In this document: in pieces, positions 20,481 to 35,128 of the stretch
How positions within the stretch are numbered: the stretch's first letter is position 1
Layout of the letters: every line of letters starts with the position of its first letter
DNA from: Seison nebaliae
Taxonomy: Eukaryota; Rotifera; Pararotatoria; Seisonacea; Seisonidae
Direction of reading: 5' to 3'
Assembly (NCBI GenBank): GCA_023231475.1
Contig: JALJEE010002665.1
Location: 1-48,749, forward strand
DNA length: 48,749 nt
The notes under the pieces: model-generated
Database searches by the model: none
Seen by the model: the letters and a program-made list of their open reading frames with translations, nothing else
What the model was told of the DNA's origin: nothing
Translations under genes and position numbers: made by a program

Positions 20481-23400
20481 TTACGAGCGATTCTTTCCAA
20501 TTAGTTTCTGATGAATTTCCATCATTTTCTTCGCATCATAACTTCCTGATGGTTGTCCTTCCGTTCTCTCCATCATTTCGATACGTGTCTTTTGCTTCTC
20601 AATAATTTTCTTCATTCGATAAATTGTCAATTCTAATTCTTTCGTCGATCTTCCACTTTTTCCGATCTGAAATTTATTAATAAGAATTTCATTTTTCAAA
20701 ATTTCAAACTTTCCGAACACTACTATTGGAATCAGTAGATATTTCTGATGGTTCCTTCTCATCGAAATGTGGCCGAACATTTCCACTGTTTCTGATAACA
20801 TCTTTGAGATTTTCTAATTTTGGTTGATATAATAGAGATCTCAATTTCTTTTGCAATATTTCGTTCTCATCTTTCGTCGATAATAATTCTTCCTCTAATT
20901 TCTTTATTTTAATATTATATAATTTATCTGAAAATACTTCGATAATAATTAGGAAAGAAAATGATGAAAAACCTTTCTGATTTGGTGATTTACTATTCGG
21001 TGAATTATTTTGTCTCATATGAATAAATTCTTTTTTCACTTTTCTCGCTTGGTTTCTAAATGACGTTAAGGGAGACACTTGTTCATATGGTGCCAATAAT
21101 TCTCGTACACTATTCCTATTCATATCTCCACCTGCCCATTGAGCAGCTGATAATGAGAATGAAACGAAAGTTTTATTTAAAAAATTATTATTAAACTTTG
21201 ACTATTTCCAAAATCTATCGAAGTATTTTGAGATTTATTCAATAATTTCTCTACAGAAATAAATTGATAAGAATTGAAAGTTTGACAAAATGAAACTTGA
21301 TGAAATATTCGATTTAGGTTCAATATTTCTGTTTACTTTTATTGGAACTTTCTTTGATTTTTGATATTTGTTCAATTTCTTCTCATTCGCCAATTCTTTC
21401 TTTAAATTCTCGATTTCATTTTGGAATGCCTCCATTCGTTTTTTCAGTAATTCTTCAATTTTCTTATCGTTCGCAGAGTTTCTTCTAATCACACTAATTT
21501 TCGGTTGTTTTAATAACTTCTCAATCTCATCTCTAGCATCTTTTAACGCATCTGTCACTACCTAAAGTGTTTCCAAAATAAAAATATTTAAAAAGTTTTT
21601 CAATACAAAATTAATTTTTAAAATTTTCAACGAAAAATTTTTTAAAAAATTTTTCTATATAAAATTTCCAATTATATAAGTTTTTCAAAAAATTTTAGAA
21701 AAAATCTTATAAAGCAAATTGAGAAGTGTTGAAATAGAGTTGAAAAAAGAAGACTAACAGAATGTTCTCGTTCCTTATCTAAAATCTTCTTACGATACGC
21801 TTCGCAAATATTTTGGAGTTGATCTTTCAACGATTTATTATTCGTTTTATTCGTTTTATTCAGTTCTAGATCAACTTTCAATTCTTCAAGTCCTTCATCG
21901 AATATCTTCCGATATTTACGAAGTTTCTCTTCCGCGGATTTCATAACATCCTGACATTTTCTATTGACATCATCCATCGCTCTTTGACATTCGTCCTCCG
22001 TCGATATTTTATCTTTCCGCAATTGATGCGCTTGTTCATGAAGAATTTTTATTTCGTTATTCAATTCTGCAATTTGTAAATTCTGTTGATGAGAGAATTC
22101 TTCCAATTCATTAATTCTCTCCAGATCCTTCTCTGTTATCAATTGATTTTGATTGAGTAGTGATCGATCTAACGATAAATGAATTTCATCTTTCAAATTC
22201 TCAATGTATCGATTGTGACTGTCGATGATTTGTTGTTGGAGATTTTTTCGTTCCTTCTCATGTTCCATGACCAGATTTGTCGTATCGATTTTCATTTGTT
22301 CAATCAATTTCTGATAATTGAGAATAGTTTCCTCTTTCGATTTCAATCGTTCTTCAATTCCTTTCACCATCGATGATGCTGCCATTGCCATTGCTGAATT
22401 CTTTGCAAATATGATATCTTCCGTTTCTAATCGATCACTATGACGTTCGATATTTCCGAGGAATATATCTCGGTCATTAGTATTAGGCAAATGTCTCCGA
22501 AGAGTGTTAATTATTTCATCTTTCTTCAACGATTTCATTTCTAATGATTTGTTGACCATTTCCAATTTCTCTAATTTCTCATCAACTTTCTTTTTCTCAT
22601 TCGATATCGCTTGATACAATTTATGTAATCGTCGAATATTCTCTATTGATTGATGTAATTGTTCCGGTAACGTTAACAATTCGTTCGGCATTAAATTCGA
22701 TGCAACTTCGAACTAAAATTAAATTTATTTTTTAAAAATAAAATAGTTTTAAAATTTTCTGGAACTTGTTTAGCTGATAAAATTATATCTTTCTGATAAG
22801 ATTCTAATTGAGATATTTGTCGTTCCAATTCAATTTCTCTTTCTTCCCAAATTAATTGTTTTTCCCAATTTGTCTTTTAATTCGAATTAAATGAAATTAG
22901 AAAAAAATTTGGAAAAACTTTATCAAGCTCCAGTCGCTCGTCTTCAATTCGAGTCAATTTTTCGTCTTGTTGATTGATCAAATTTTCAAGAAATTTCTCT
23001 TTCATTTTCATTTCGTCAAGTCGACGATTTTGTCTCATTTCATTGAAATCTTCTTTCAATTTCTTCTTTTGTAATTCCATCAATTTTTCCGTAACTGATA
23101 ATTTTTTTAAGTTTGTATTTTTTAAAATTTTAAATTAAAATCTGTACGAACTTTTATCATTTTTTACACTTTTCAATAAATCAGCGAGACTTTCTTGTTG
23201 TAATTGTAATTCCTTCTTTTTCAATTCCAACTATATTATCATGAAAATTTATTATCAGAATTCGATTCAAATAGAAATGAACTTGAAATTTATCTTCTTC
23301 AATTTCGATTTGTTTCGTTCGAATCTTCTTCAAAATGCATTTCCTTTCAATCACTTCCTTTATCAATTCTTCTTGTTTATGTTGTGGTAAGACGTTTCCG

Positions 23401-26400
23401 TAACGATTTCTCATATCTCGAATGATGGAATTCAAATACTGTTTCTTTCGACAATATTCGTTACGGATCTGGAAGATGGTCGAGTAGAGATCACTATTCA
23501 TTTTTTCAATTCGATAAATTTGAGTTTCCACAACTGCATTTCGTTTTTGTTTCTTATGTAAGTTCCGAAGAGCTGTCGCTTCACTAATTTGTAACGAGAC
23601 GATTTGTCGACTTAATTTTCCTGAAGAAAATTAAATTTTAAGAAAAAAAATTTGAATAATCATCAAACCAATTTCCGTTTTCTCATCAGTTTTCGATTGG
23701 AGATTCCTCAATTGCCATTTTAGACTAATCATTTCTTTTGCTTCATCTTGATGAATCGCTTTAATTGCTTGTACTTGATCAGTTGCAATATCAGCTATCG
23801 ATCTTAATCTCATCATCTTTGAGGAAAAAACATTTTAGAGAAATCGTTTAATTAAATTGGAAATTAACTTCAGTTCTCATTTTCTCATTCTCCTTCTCGA
23901 ATTCTTTATTTGTTTCGTTTATTTGACGTGCTTCTTCTTTATTCAACGTCATCGAAAGTTCATTAGTCAATTCGACATGTTTCCCTTGCATATCGAAGAA
24001 ATCTTTGGACATTTTATTTATCTTCTTCTCCAATTCGATATTTCTCTCTTCCGTTTCTATCAATAACTTCCGTTGTTCTCCATACATTTTCTGAGCATGG
24101 TCAGCTCGTTGTCTTTCATTCAATTCTTTCATTTCTAATATGATAATTCGTTTCGATTGTGATTGATCATCTAATTTTGATTCATTCAATTCATTCCCAG
24201 TAATTAAATCATCTGAACATAAATCATCAATTTCATCTATAATGAAATAAATGAAGAGAATTAACATTTTCCAAGACGATTCGTCAATTTCTCCACATCC
24301 GTTTTAGTTGTTAATTCATTTGGATTTGTCAAATTCTTATTGAAAATATCTTGTCGCTCCACCTGGGGAATAAGTTTCGAGAAATTTTTCATTCTCATCA
24401 AATTATCTTCATTGATCTCTTTCTCCTTTTCCAATTGTTTCGTCAACATTTCCGTTTGGGATAATAGTCGTTTATTTTCCTCCTAAATTTCGTAGAAATT
24501 TACATTATCATATAATAGAACTTCCATATCAGATTGTTGTCTCTCCACAAAATTTGATTCCATCTCCTTCGTTAACATTTCATTATACTTCAATTGTAAT
24601 TCACTAAATTTCCGATTCATTACTTCCATCTGTGGTTGCGGTACTGAAATCAACAATTGTTTTTGAAGAGTTTTTATCTAAATTTTCGAATTTTCGAAAA
24701 ATGATTCGGTCATTATCCTTAATGATGAATTAACTTGAAATTGAGAAGTATTTCGACATTGCTCAAGAAACGTTAATCGTAATTTGATAGCACTGTCACC
24801 TTCCACCAATTCATGGCGTAATTTTGATTTTTCCTGAAATTTTATCGAAATAATTTTTTTTCAAATTTCAACTATAAACTTTCAATAATTCTTGTTCGAT
24901 CTCTTCCAGTGCCGTACATCTCCGTTTCAGACTTTTCTCGTTGAATCTGAATAAAATTAAATTTTTCGTTTTCTCACTCAATTCTTTCTTCATGTCATCT
25001 GTCGATGATGATGATTCGATTGTTGATTGAAATTTCTAGAAATTTTTATGAGAATGTGAAAAAATTTTAAATTTCCAACTTCTAATTCTTCGATTTTAAT
25101 TTCCTTCAATTCATTATCATTTTCCAAATCAGCAACTTTTTTGGAATCTCGTTCGGAATTCTTCTTAAGTTCTTTCTTGAATTCCTTTAATGGAAATCAT
25201 AAGAGAATTTTTATTGACAACGAAAAATTGTAACTGTAAAGTCTTTGTACAATACTCCCAATTGATTTTTCATTATTTGATATTTGTCTTTATAATTCAA
25301 ATAATTTATTTGTAATTCCTTACTCGATTTCTGAGAGACACTCAATTCCTGAAAGAAATTGATGAATAGATCGATGAATTTTATTTATTGTCTAACATGT
25401 AAAGTTTGCACTAGATATCTGTTCAATTCTTCGATAATCGTTCGACTACTAGTGGCAATTTTCAAATTATTCTGATCATCTTTAACGAATTTCATTCTTT
25501 GATCAATTATTTTCGTTGTCCATCGTTTCTCGTTCCCATTCACATCTCTCACTTGATGCTGAAGAGATTTTATAATTTTTTACCTTTCAAATTTAAACTT
25601 TTCTTAATTGCGATATTGTTTCCATAAGATCCGTTTTCACTTTAGATAATTCACATTTCAATTCGATACAAAGATTCTTCAGCGCTTTACTATCTCCTGA
25701 ATTGGAACTGAAATTTTGGTTATTCGTTTTCAATAGTTCCAATTCACTCTTCGACATCTGATGAAATATATTAAATAAATAAAGAAAATAATTAACTATT
25801 ATTGTATCTTCTTTATCAATTGAATCCTTTATTGATAATAATTTTTCTTTGAACTTCTTCAAAATATCTTCGTTAGATGGAGCGAATGAATATCTGGAAA
25901 AACAAATGTTATAATTTTTTAAAGTTTAAATAAGTTTGATGATTTTAAACCCTTCGTTTCTAGTTCGTAAATCATCGGTCAATTGTTCCAAAAGAACCAC
26001 ATCATCAGCTGTCAAATTTAAGGTGGATGCATAACTTCCAATTTGTTTCGTCATATTTCTCAATTGTTTCTTTAATCGAATTCGTTCACCTTCCAAATCT
26101 TCAACCTCTTTTCCGAGAATGAGCAACATAGCTCGATCTTCTTCTTTTTTGGCGAGACGTTTCGCTTGTACACTACTCAAATCGACATGTTCTCGTTCTG
26201 GTAAATTTAATCGATTACGGAATTCTTCATTTTCATCAGTGATACGATTGAATTCCAAATCCAATTTATTCACTTCTTTTACTAATTTCTCGATAGTTTG
26301 ATCACGGAAGTAAACAGTTTTCTTTACCGTTCGGATCTCTTCAACTGCATCAGCTAACTGATAATCTCCTGATTCATATTCTCTCATTCGTTGTTCCAGT

Positions 26401-28172
26401 GAAACTAATGTCGACTCTTTTTCCGTCATCGCTTTCTCCAATTCCATTTTTTCTTTTTCCGTATCGTTCAAGTCTTTCTTCATATTCTCATTGAGAGTTT
26501 CTAGAAAATCGATTTTTGATAATAATCCATCAGTCGTCGATAATTCTAATACAAGATAGAAATAATTATTTCTTAATAAAAATATTGAAAAAAAAACCTC
26601 CTCTATTAATACCACCTCGAATATTGTCAACTTTACTGCTAATCAGATCAGTCGCTTCCCGTAATTTCTTTGTTAATTCTTTTACTTCCAAATCACGTTC
26701 TTTCAGTTGCTTTTTATTCAATTATCATCACTTCAATTTAATTCAATGCAACTAACCGATTTGATGATATTCAAATTATGTACTTGATCCCATTTTTCCA
26801 TTTCTTTCATTTTATCTGTTAATATTATGATTTCATTCTTCAAATTATTAATATCATCATCCTTCACCGTTAATTGACTCTAAATTAAATCAGATCTAAT
26901 AATTGTGAAGAATTCGAAAATTAACTTTCCATTTCTCAACTTTCGTCGATACCAAATTCATTATTTCATCATCTTCTTGTTCTTTTATTTGTAGTTGTGA
27001 TAACAATTCTTCGATCTATAAAAATTATGTATTAATTCACTTATCATTCAAAAATTAACCTGCAATTTCAACTTTTCATTCTCCTGTTGGATTTCATTAA
27101 ACGTTTTATATTGTGCTTGGAGAGAATTGTCATGTTGTGTAATCTCTTCCGTTGTCTTCTTCATTTGATGTTTCGCATCGATCATTTCCTTTCGAGCAAC
27201 ATCTAAATCTCGTCTTAATCGATCATTCTCTTCTAATAACATCTACAACAACCCTCAAAATAGAAGAGAATTAATTTAAAATTTATTAACCGCATTCTCA
27301 TCCAAAACATTATTGAAATCAGTATTCGATTTTTTCATCCTTTCTTGTAATTCACTTAATTCTCCTTTCCTAACGGACATGATTCGATCCGATTGGATCT
27401 TCGCCAACTGTTTCCGTCCATCGGCAATTTCTGCTTCTAAAATTTTTTTCTAAAAACCTTTACCAAAACACGAAATGAATGAGAATGTAACTCGATTGTC
27501 CAATTTGTTAAAATCGTTTTCAAGTTTTTTTATTTTATTTTTCTGTTTGTCAATAATTTGCGATTTGTCTTTAGCATCATCTATTCCATTCAATATTTCC
27601 TTCACATATATTTCCCTTTTAGTTATTTTAGAAATAAACCTTCTGCTTCTTTGAGAGCTTCCATATAAATTTCTGCTTTTCTTTCCGCTCCGATTAATTG
27701 AGCACGAAATTCTGAATTCATTCCCGGATCGAAACTCTGATCTATTCGAGTAGACACACGCTAAATGAATAAATTTGAAGAAAAAATAATATTCGACAAA
27801 TTTAACTTTGTCAATTGCAACTTCTTGTCTCAACATCTCGATAGTTTCATCTGGAAAAATTTTGAAACATTTCCATAAATTTATCATTAGAACCTTTTTC
27901 CACTGACGCGTTGTGAATTGTTTCATATTCTTGACACATTGCTTCAAATTCATTCCTCCTCACTACCAATAACGTTTGTGAGATAGCGAAAGCTTTCCGC
28001 AAATCATCCTCATCATCAATATCATCAGGAGATACCTGGAAAAAAAAATCAGAAAATTAAAAGAAAGGAAAAGAACTTTAATCAGATCATCGAAACAATC
28101 TTCGAGATCACTCGCTTCTGCTTCTTCAAGATCGATCTTTCCAATCTTCGACCAGAATCCTGTTTTACTCAT
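20481..28172 (-). CDS. CEP290: CEP290, ciliary transition-zone coiled-coil protein
   Basis: Long gene of many small exons with introns mostly of 40-60 nt. Translated exons match vertebrate CEP290 in order. The N-terminus is W-K/S-x-I-x-K-(I/V)-D followed by an acidic segment (GFWSKIGKIDLEEAEASD, compare NINWKEIMKVDPDDLPRQ). ESGDYQLADAVEEIRTVKK and VKEVNKLDLEFNRITDENEE lie near 26350-26210, GERIRLKKQLRNMTKQIGSY near 26090-26030, ILEMKELNERQRADHAQKMY near 24145-24085 (nearly identical to human), and GRSTKELELTIYRMKKIIEK near 20670-20600. Almost the whole product is coiled coil. CEP290 forms Y-links and gates protein entry at the base of the cilium. The stop at 20481 falls shortly after the GRSTKELE block. 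The protein is therefore about 2,000 aa and lacks the last 200 or more residues of the human form (2,479 aa). Start: the first ATG, 28172; an in-frame TTG upstream is not used here. Exon boundaries were not all resolved. Confidence 0.93.
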
Positions 28173-28343
28173 GATTATTATGGAATTTTCCAAGACGTTT
28201 CCAGAGATCGACTATCATACTTCGTTGTTATTGACAACATTTTAATTGACTCATTATATCCAATTGAATTATTGAGAAATAGTTTTCTATTGAAAATTTT
28301 AGCTGAAAAAAATTAATTAAAAATTTTCAAAGTTTTGGAGAAA
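28173..28343. promoter_or_regulatory. Divergent (bidirectional) promoter region of CEP290 and U2SURP
   Basis: Only about 171 bases separate the two start codons, which point away from each other, so both 5' UTRs and core promoters must fit here. No obvious TATA box. A shared element could co-express them, although one gene is broadly needed and the other is cilium-related. Confidence 0.5.
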
Positions 28344-31597
<3,254 letters not shown>

Positions 31598-31630
31598 TAA
31601 ATTTGCTTCTAATTTGAATTTGTAAAAATT

Positions 31631-32644
31631 TCAAAATTTAAATTTATTCAATTTCTCAATATTTTTTGAATTGGATTGTTTCTCTAATCGGTCGATAAGA
31701 AGACATGCTTGACAGATGGATTGGGATGTGAATTCGCCACATCTCTCACAAGACGATAATGTTCGTTGATTAGTTTGATGATTAGCGAATGATAATTGTT
31801 CAGCTGAATGGATGATATTTATGATGGATTTCGGATCAAACATTTCCATTTGTTTAATTAATGAACGAACATATCCACGGAATGCGAGAGGTGAATAAAT
31901 ACATTCAGTTCTAAAAAAGAATAGAGAAATTATAAAAAGAAAAAGAAAATAAAACGTAAAATAAAGTAATCTCCTTAAATGAGCATACATCACAATCTCT
32001 TTCTCGTAAGTATATTTAAAGGGTTTTGATCGTGGTAAATTGTTTTTACTTCCTGTTACTAATGAGACACATCGCTCTAATTGTATAGCGTTTCCACGTT
32101 GCATATTCATTAGAATTGTCTCCGCTATATCATCGGCGTTATGACCTGTAACTATTTTGGTAGCTCCAATAATTTTAGCACCACGATTTAATGCCTGTCG
32201 ACGAAACGTTCCACAATAAGTACAATTATTCCTATTACCCATCAATTTCACGATCTCATCCATCGTCCATCCAAATACGTCTTTATACGAAAGAATTGTT
32301 AGAGGCAAATCATAATCGATTTGATTCTGTTTCACAGTTTCTAACGAATCGTCTCGATATCCTTTTATTCCTTCGTCGATCGATAATAAATGAAGATTGA
32401 GACCATAATCATATTTGTCATTCAATAGTTTCATAACATACGCGAGAACCGTACTGTCTTTCCCACCACTTGCTCCAATAGCTACTATGTCATTTCTTTC
32501 GAACATCTTACCATCAACGATGGTTCGATGAATCTCAGTCTCGAATTCTTCGAAGAAACATTGGGCACATAATACTGCACGTGTGACAGGTCGCAGGATT
32601 TTCGCTACATCTTCTCCACATCGTTCACATTTCTTCTTCCCCAT
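31631..32644 (-). CDS. CTU1: Cytoplasmic tRNA 2-thiolation protein 1
   Basis: Matches CTU1/NCS6 over its whole length. An N-terminal zinc site (CERCGEDV...AVLCAQC) is followed by the PP-loop ATP site GASGGKDSTVLAY, CTYCGTFRRQALNRGA with its catalytic-type CxxC, GHNADDIAETILMNMQRG, SKPFKYTYEKEIVMYAH, TECIYSP, and a C-terminal zinc site CERCGEF..ICQAC. With CTU2 it thiolates U34 of tRNA Lys, Glu and Gln in the cytosol, using sulfur from the URM1 relay. A 45-nt intron lies at about 31911-31956. It has no stop and is a multiple of three, so the unspliced frame stays open. Removing it restores YFTTECIYSP, matching YFSTECVYSP of human CTU1. The start is ATG 32644; the upstream in-frame TTG is not needed. 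The stop is 33 bases from the convergent U2SURP stop. Confidence 0.95.
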   Translation of the reverse strand: MGKKKCERCGEDVAKILRPVTRAVLCAQCFFEEFETEIHRTIVDGKMFERNDIVAIGASGGKDSTVLAYVMKLLNDKYDYGLNLHLLSIDEGIKGYRDDSLETVKQNQIDYDLPLTILSYKDVFGWTMDEIVKLMGNRNNCTYCGTFRRQALNRGAKIIGATKIVTGHNADDIAETILMNMQRGNAIQLERCVSLVTGSKNNLPRSKPFKYTYEKEIVMYAHLRRLLYFTFYFLFLFIISLFFFRTECIYSPLAFRGYVRSLIKQMEMFDPKSIINIIHSAEQLSFANHQTNQRTLSSCERCGEFTSQSICQACLLIDRLEKQSNSKNIEKLNKFKF

Positions 32645-33739
32645 CAATTTTCACCTTATCTCTTTCTTTCTCTCTCAATTATATTGTGCTAATTTGATAT
32701 TTTGGCGAAATTTCCAAACGAAACTTTATTAAAAAAGCTTCAAAAATTTCACGTTTTCAGACAATTAATTTAATTTAATTTAATTAAAGCCAACATATCC
32801 AATTAAAAAAGAGAATATCAATTTCTATTTATAGTTTGTATAAATCTAATATTTGTTCTGATTATAAAAACTTATAACCTTAATTGGTTCAAGTTTAATC
32901 TTAATCGTAGCTAATTGTATTTAGCAAAAAACATCGGAATTCCATAACTTTGAATTATGAAATGAAATAAGGTGTTGTTTAAAAAATGACAATAAATTTT
33001 TCATGACACTTTACCTAATTTAAATCTAACATTAGTTTAAAAAACAAACTAACTTCTACAAAAATGAGGGATGAATTTGAAATTTTTACATTGTAAAGTT
33101 TTACGTAGGCGTCATTAAATTTATTTATTACCATATGGTAGTCGACAATAAAAGATTATCTACCTTTATGTTAAAATAAAGCATTTTTGTGGCTCAAAAG
33201 GATGCACGTAAAGTGATCATAACGCACCTACGTTTATTGGTGCAAAACAAGTAATTGAGAATCAATTTAGGATCGAAACAGATATGATTCCTGTGAGATC
33301 TACCTAGTGGAGATTCATTCCCGCTCGACCTTGGTGGGGAAGATTTTACGAAAGAATGGTAGGGTTAGTAAAGAGCCAGCTGAGAAATGAAGGATTATTA
33401 TGTGATAAATCCTACTAAGAATGTGAGACAGCCATAAACGAAATACAAAGGCGAATCAACTCCCGTTCTCTGGGTTACATGTACAAGGATAATAGTGGTG
33501 AACCAACCATTTTAACACCAATTATTGGAAATAATTGGAATAGAAAAAAGTCAAGACTATAAGATGCCCCTTTGGGAATATCAGAATAGAGAAACCTAAA
33601 TCGAAACCGTGAAAAGTTGTTCTTTGAATCTGGATGATACTACGAAGAGAGTCATTAGTTGACTTTGGAAAACAAATGTGCAATAATAGCCGTTTTTTTT
33701 CGGAGAAAGGGCATTCTTTAGACCGTCATAATGGGGAGT
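32645..33739. other. Intergenic, partly eroded LINE sequence
   Basis: 32645-33290 is AT-rich upstream sequence of CTU1, with a short (TTTAA)n tract at about 32763-32788. From about 33290 to 33739 the base composition becomes GC-richer and resembles the neighbouring LINE relic. It may be the stretch between its endonuclease and reverse transcriptase, but no motif can be read with confidence. Confidence 0.4.
32763..32788. repeat. (TTTAA)n pentanucleotide tract
   Basis: About four to five tandem TTTAA units upstream of CTU1. Confidence 0.7.
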
Positions 33740-34430
33740 GAGCGATGTGAACAAATGACCTAGGAAATGGCGAGATGGTCGGATAAGGAGGAAAAATTGG
33801 AATCGATCAGAATACTACAGTCGAAGATGGAATCTAACTACCACCACGAGCCTTAAACATGAAGGAATGACCGTCGCACCATTCATAATCGATAGCCGAT
33901 AGCAAGACAATTGAGTAAAATAACGAGGATGGAGATCTTTTGAAATAAACGTACACAGTCTTTCTGAAGGTCGACCGACCCTGTTATCAGAATTAGGTGG
34001 ATCAGCTGATGTACAGTAGATGAAATGGTCGATGAACTCGAGCCAAACAAGTTTTTTCCCACAACCCACGTCTCTTGAGAGAAAATGATGTCATAAGTGT
34101 TGAAAGAAGAAATGGAAGAACGGAGATTAGTTGGACCATGAGTGTTAAACGAAATAAAGTGAATATTACGATCGTTGTTATTCGAATGATCAGAAGTAAG
34201 TCCACCGTGATGTCATAAAGATGTGGACGAAGAAGCTGATGGTACGCTGGGACACGTAGATTGACTGTCCAAAAGAGATGGGCCGGAGATTTTTATGGAA
34301 ATATCGAATGGATTATTGACAAATTCGATACATCGGTCTTTAAGAAAAACGTTTGTTGTTGGACGCTGTTGTTGGAGAGAAAAAGAATTAACGAATATGG
34401 GTTATTTCCGGCCAAAGAACGTGATCCAGA
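33740..34430 (-). mobile_element. Degenerate LINE fragment: end of ORF1 or linker plus APE endonuclease domain
   Basis: On the minus strand the sequence spells the start of an apurinic-type endonuclease, NIHFISFNTHGPTNLRSSIS then YDIIFSQETWV (with the catalytic E of the QETW motif), at about 34170-34080. It reaches the SDHLAIS motif (plus-strand 33772-33783), the SDH catalytic motif of LINE endonucleases. Upstream in a related frame lies a Ser/Thr-rich stretch (GPSLLDSQSTCPSVPSASSS) that may be the end of ORF1 or a linker. Stops occur at several points, for example just after SDHLAIS and before the endonuclease, so the copy is dead. It lies on the same strand as the reverse-transcriptase relic near 12 kb and carries a different part of the element. 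They may be two copies of one family, but overlap is too small to test. Confidence 0.8.
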
Positions 34431-34684
34431 AATTTATTCAAGTTGTCAGCAGTTAACCGAATGATGAAGGAACGCATCGACGTGGAAATGAATGATTTAT
34501 CATTTTCAAGACGAAAATCTATGAAAGATAATTTCGTTCGATTATTATTTATTTTGATGATAATTTGTTAGAAATGAACATTAATTAATTATTATTATTA
34601 TTGACTCATTATCGATTGAATTGATTAAATATAAAAATTATTTGTCATCGACTTTCACTTCACAGTTTTTAAACTTTGTTAGAC

Positions 34685-35074
34685 TTATACAGGCAAATAA
34701 CAAGTCGGCGGTTTACAATTGCTCCAATATTTTTTTTGTTTAATGACATAATCCTTGTCGTAACATTTGCGGGAAGGACAACATACACCACTCATCGGTC
34801 TGTAACAGGTGGTCCCTTCTTCACAATCACAACCTTCACAGACTTCTCCTTTTTTCGCAATTCGTTTTCGACAACGACCAATTTTCAATTGGGATCCCAT
34901 GAAAAGGTTATGGAAACTTTGGAAATGTAAATCGACTAATTCATCCGCTCCGGGATTCACGCAACATTCTCCTTTTGGACATTCACCGGAACTAGAACAA
35001 TGTTTGTCTTCGTCATGTGTTGTCTTGCACAAGACAATGGAGAGAGTAACCAACAGAATTAGTAAAAATTTCAT
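34685..35074 (-). CDS. Secreted cysteine-rich protein, astakine/prokineticin-like spacing
   Basis: 129 aa in one exon. The signal peptide is MKFLLILLVTLSIVLC (residues 1-16). The mature part has a Cys layout of C-x5-C-x4-CC ... GRC ... GEVC-x2-C-x-C-x5-C-x7-CC-x4-C-x13-C-x4-C. The first ten cysteines recall the AVIT/prokineticin and astakine fold and related colipase/Dickkopf modules, where the C-x-C-x5-C element follows a G-x-x-C. The last part (KCYDKDYV..KYWSNCKPPTC) is not in those families. Family assignment is therefore by spacing only. Such proteins act outside the cell as signals, defence factors or venom parts; which applies here is unknown. The paralog at 36338-36730 lies on the same strand. 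A TATA box is about 47 nt upstream of the ATG. Confidence 0.85.
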   Translation of the reverse strand: MKFLLILLVTLSIVLCKTTHDEDKHCSSSGECPKGECCVNPGADELVDLHFQSFHNLFMGSQLKIGRCRKRIAKKGEVCEGCDCEEGTTCYRPMSGVCCPSRKCYDKDYVIKQKKYWSNCKPPTCYLPV

Positions 35075-35120
35075 TTTTTTTCAAATTAACATTGAAATTT
35101 TGATTCAAATATTTCAAAGC

Positions 35121-35128
35121 TTTATATA
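35121..35128 (-). promoter_or_regulatory. TATA box of the first cysteine-rich gene
   Basis: TATATAAA on the minus strand (TTTATATA on plus), 47-54 nt upstream of the ATG at 35074. This is a proper distance for a TATA box with a short 5' UTR. Confidence 0.5.

Noticed and set aside
16847-28172. A ciliary gene cluster
   Set aside because: Only CEP290 is firmly ciliary. RPL6 lies between, and the two orphans cannot be tied to cilia from sequence.
34261-34464. 67-codon plus-strand frame
   Set aside because: Antisense shadow of the LINE relic, whose minus-strand frame reads through the same bases.
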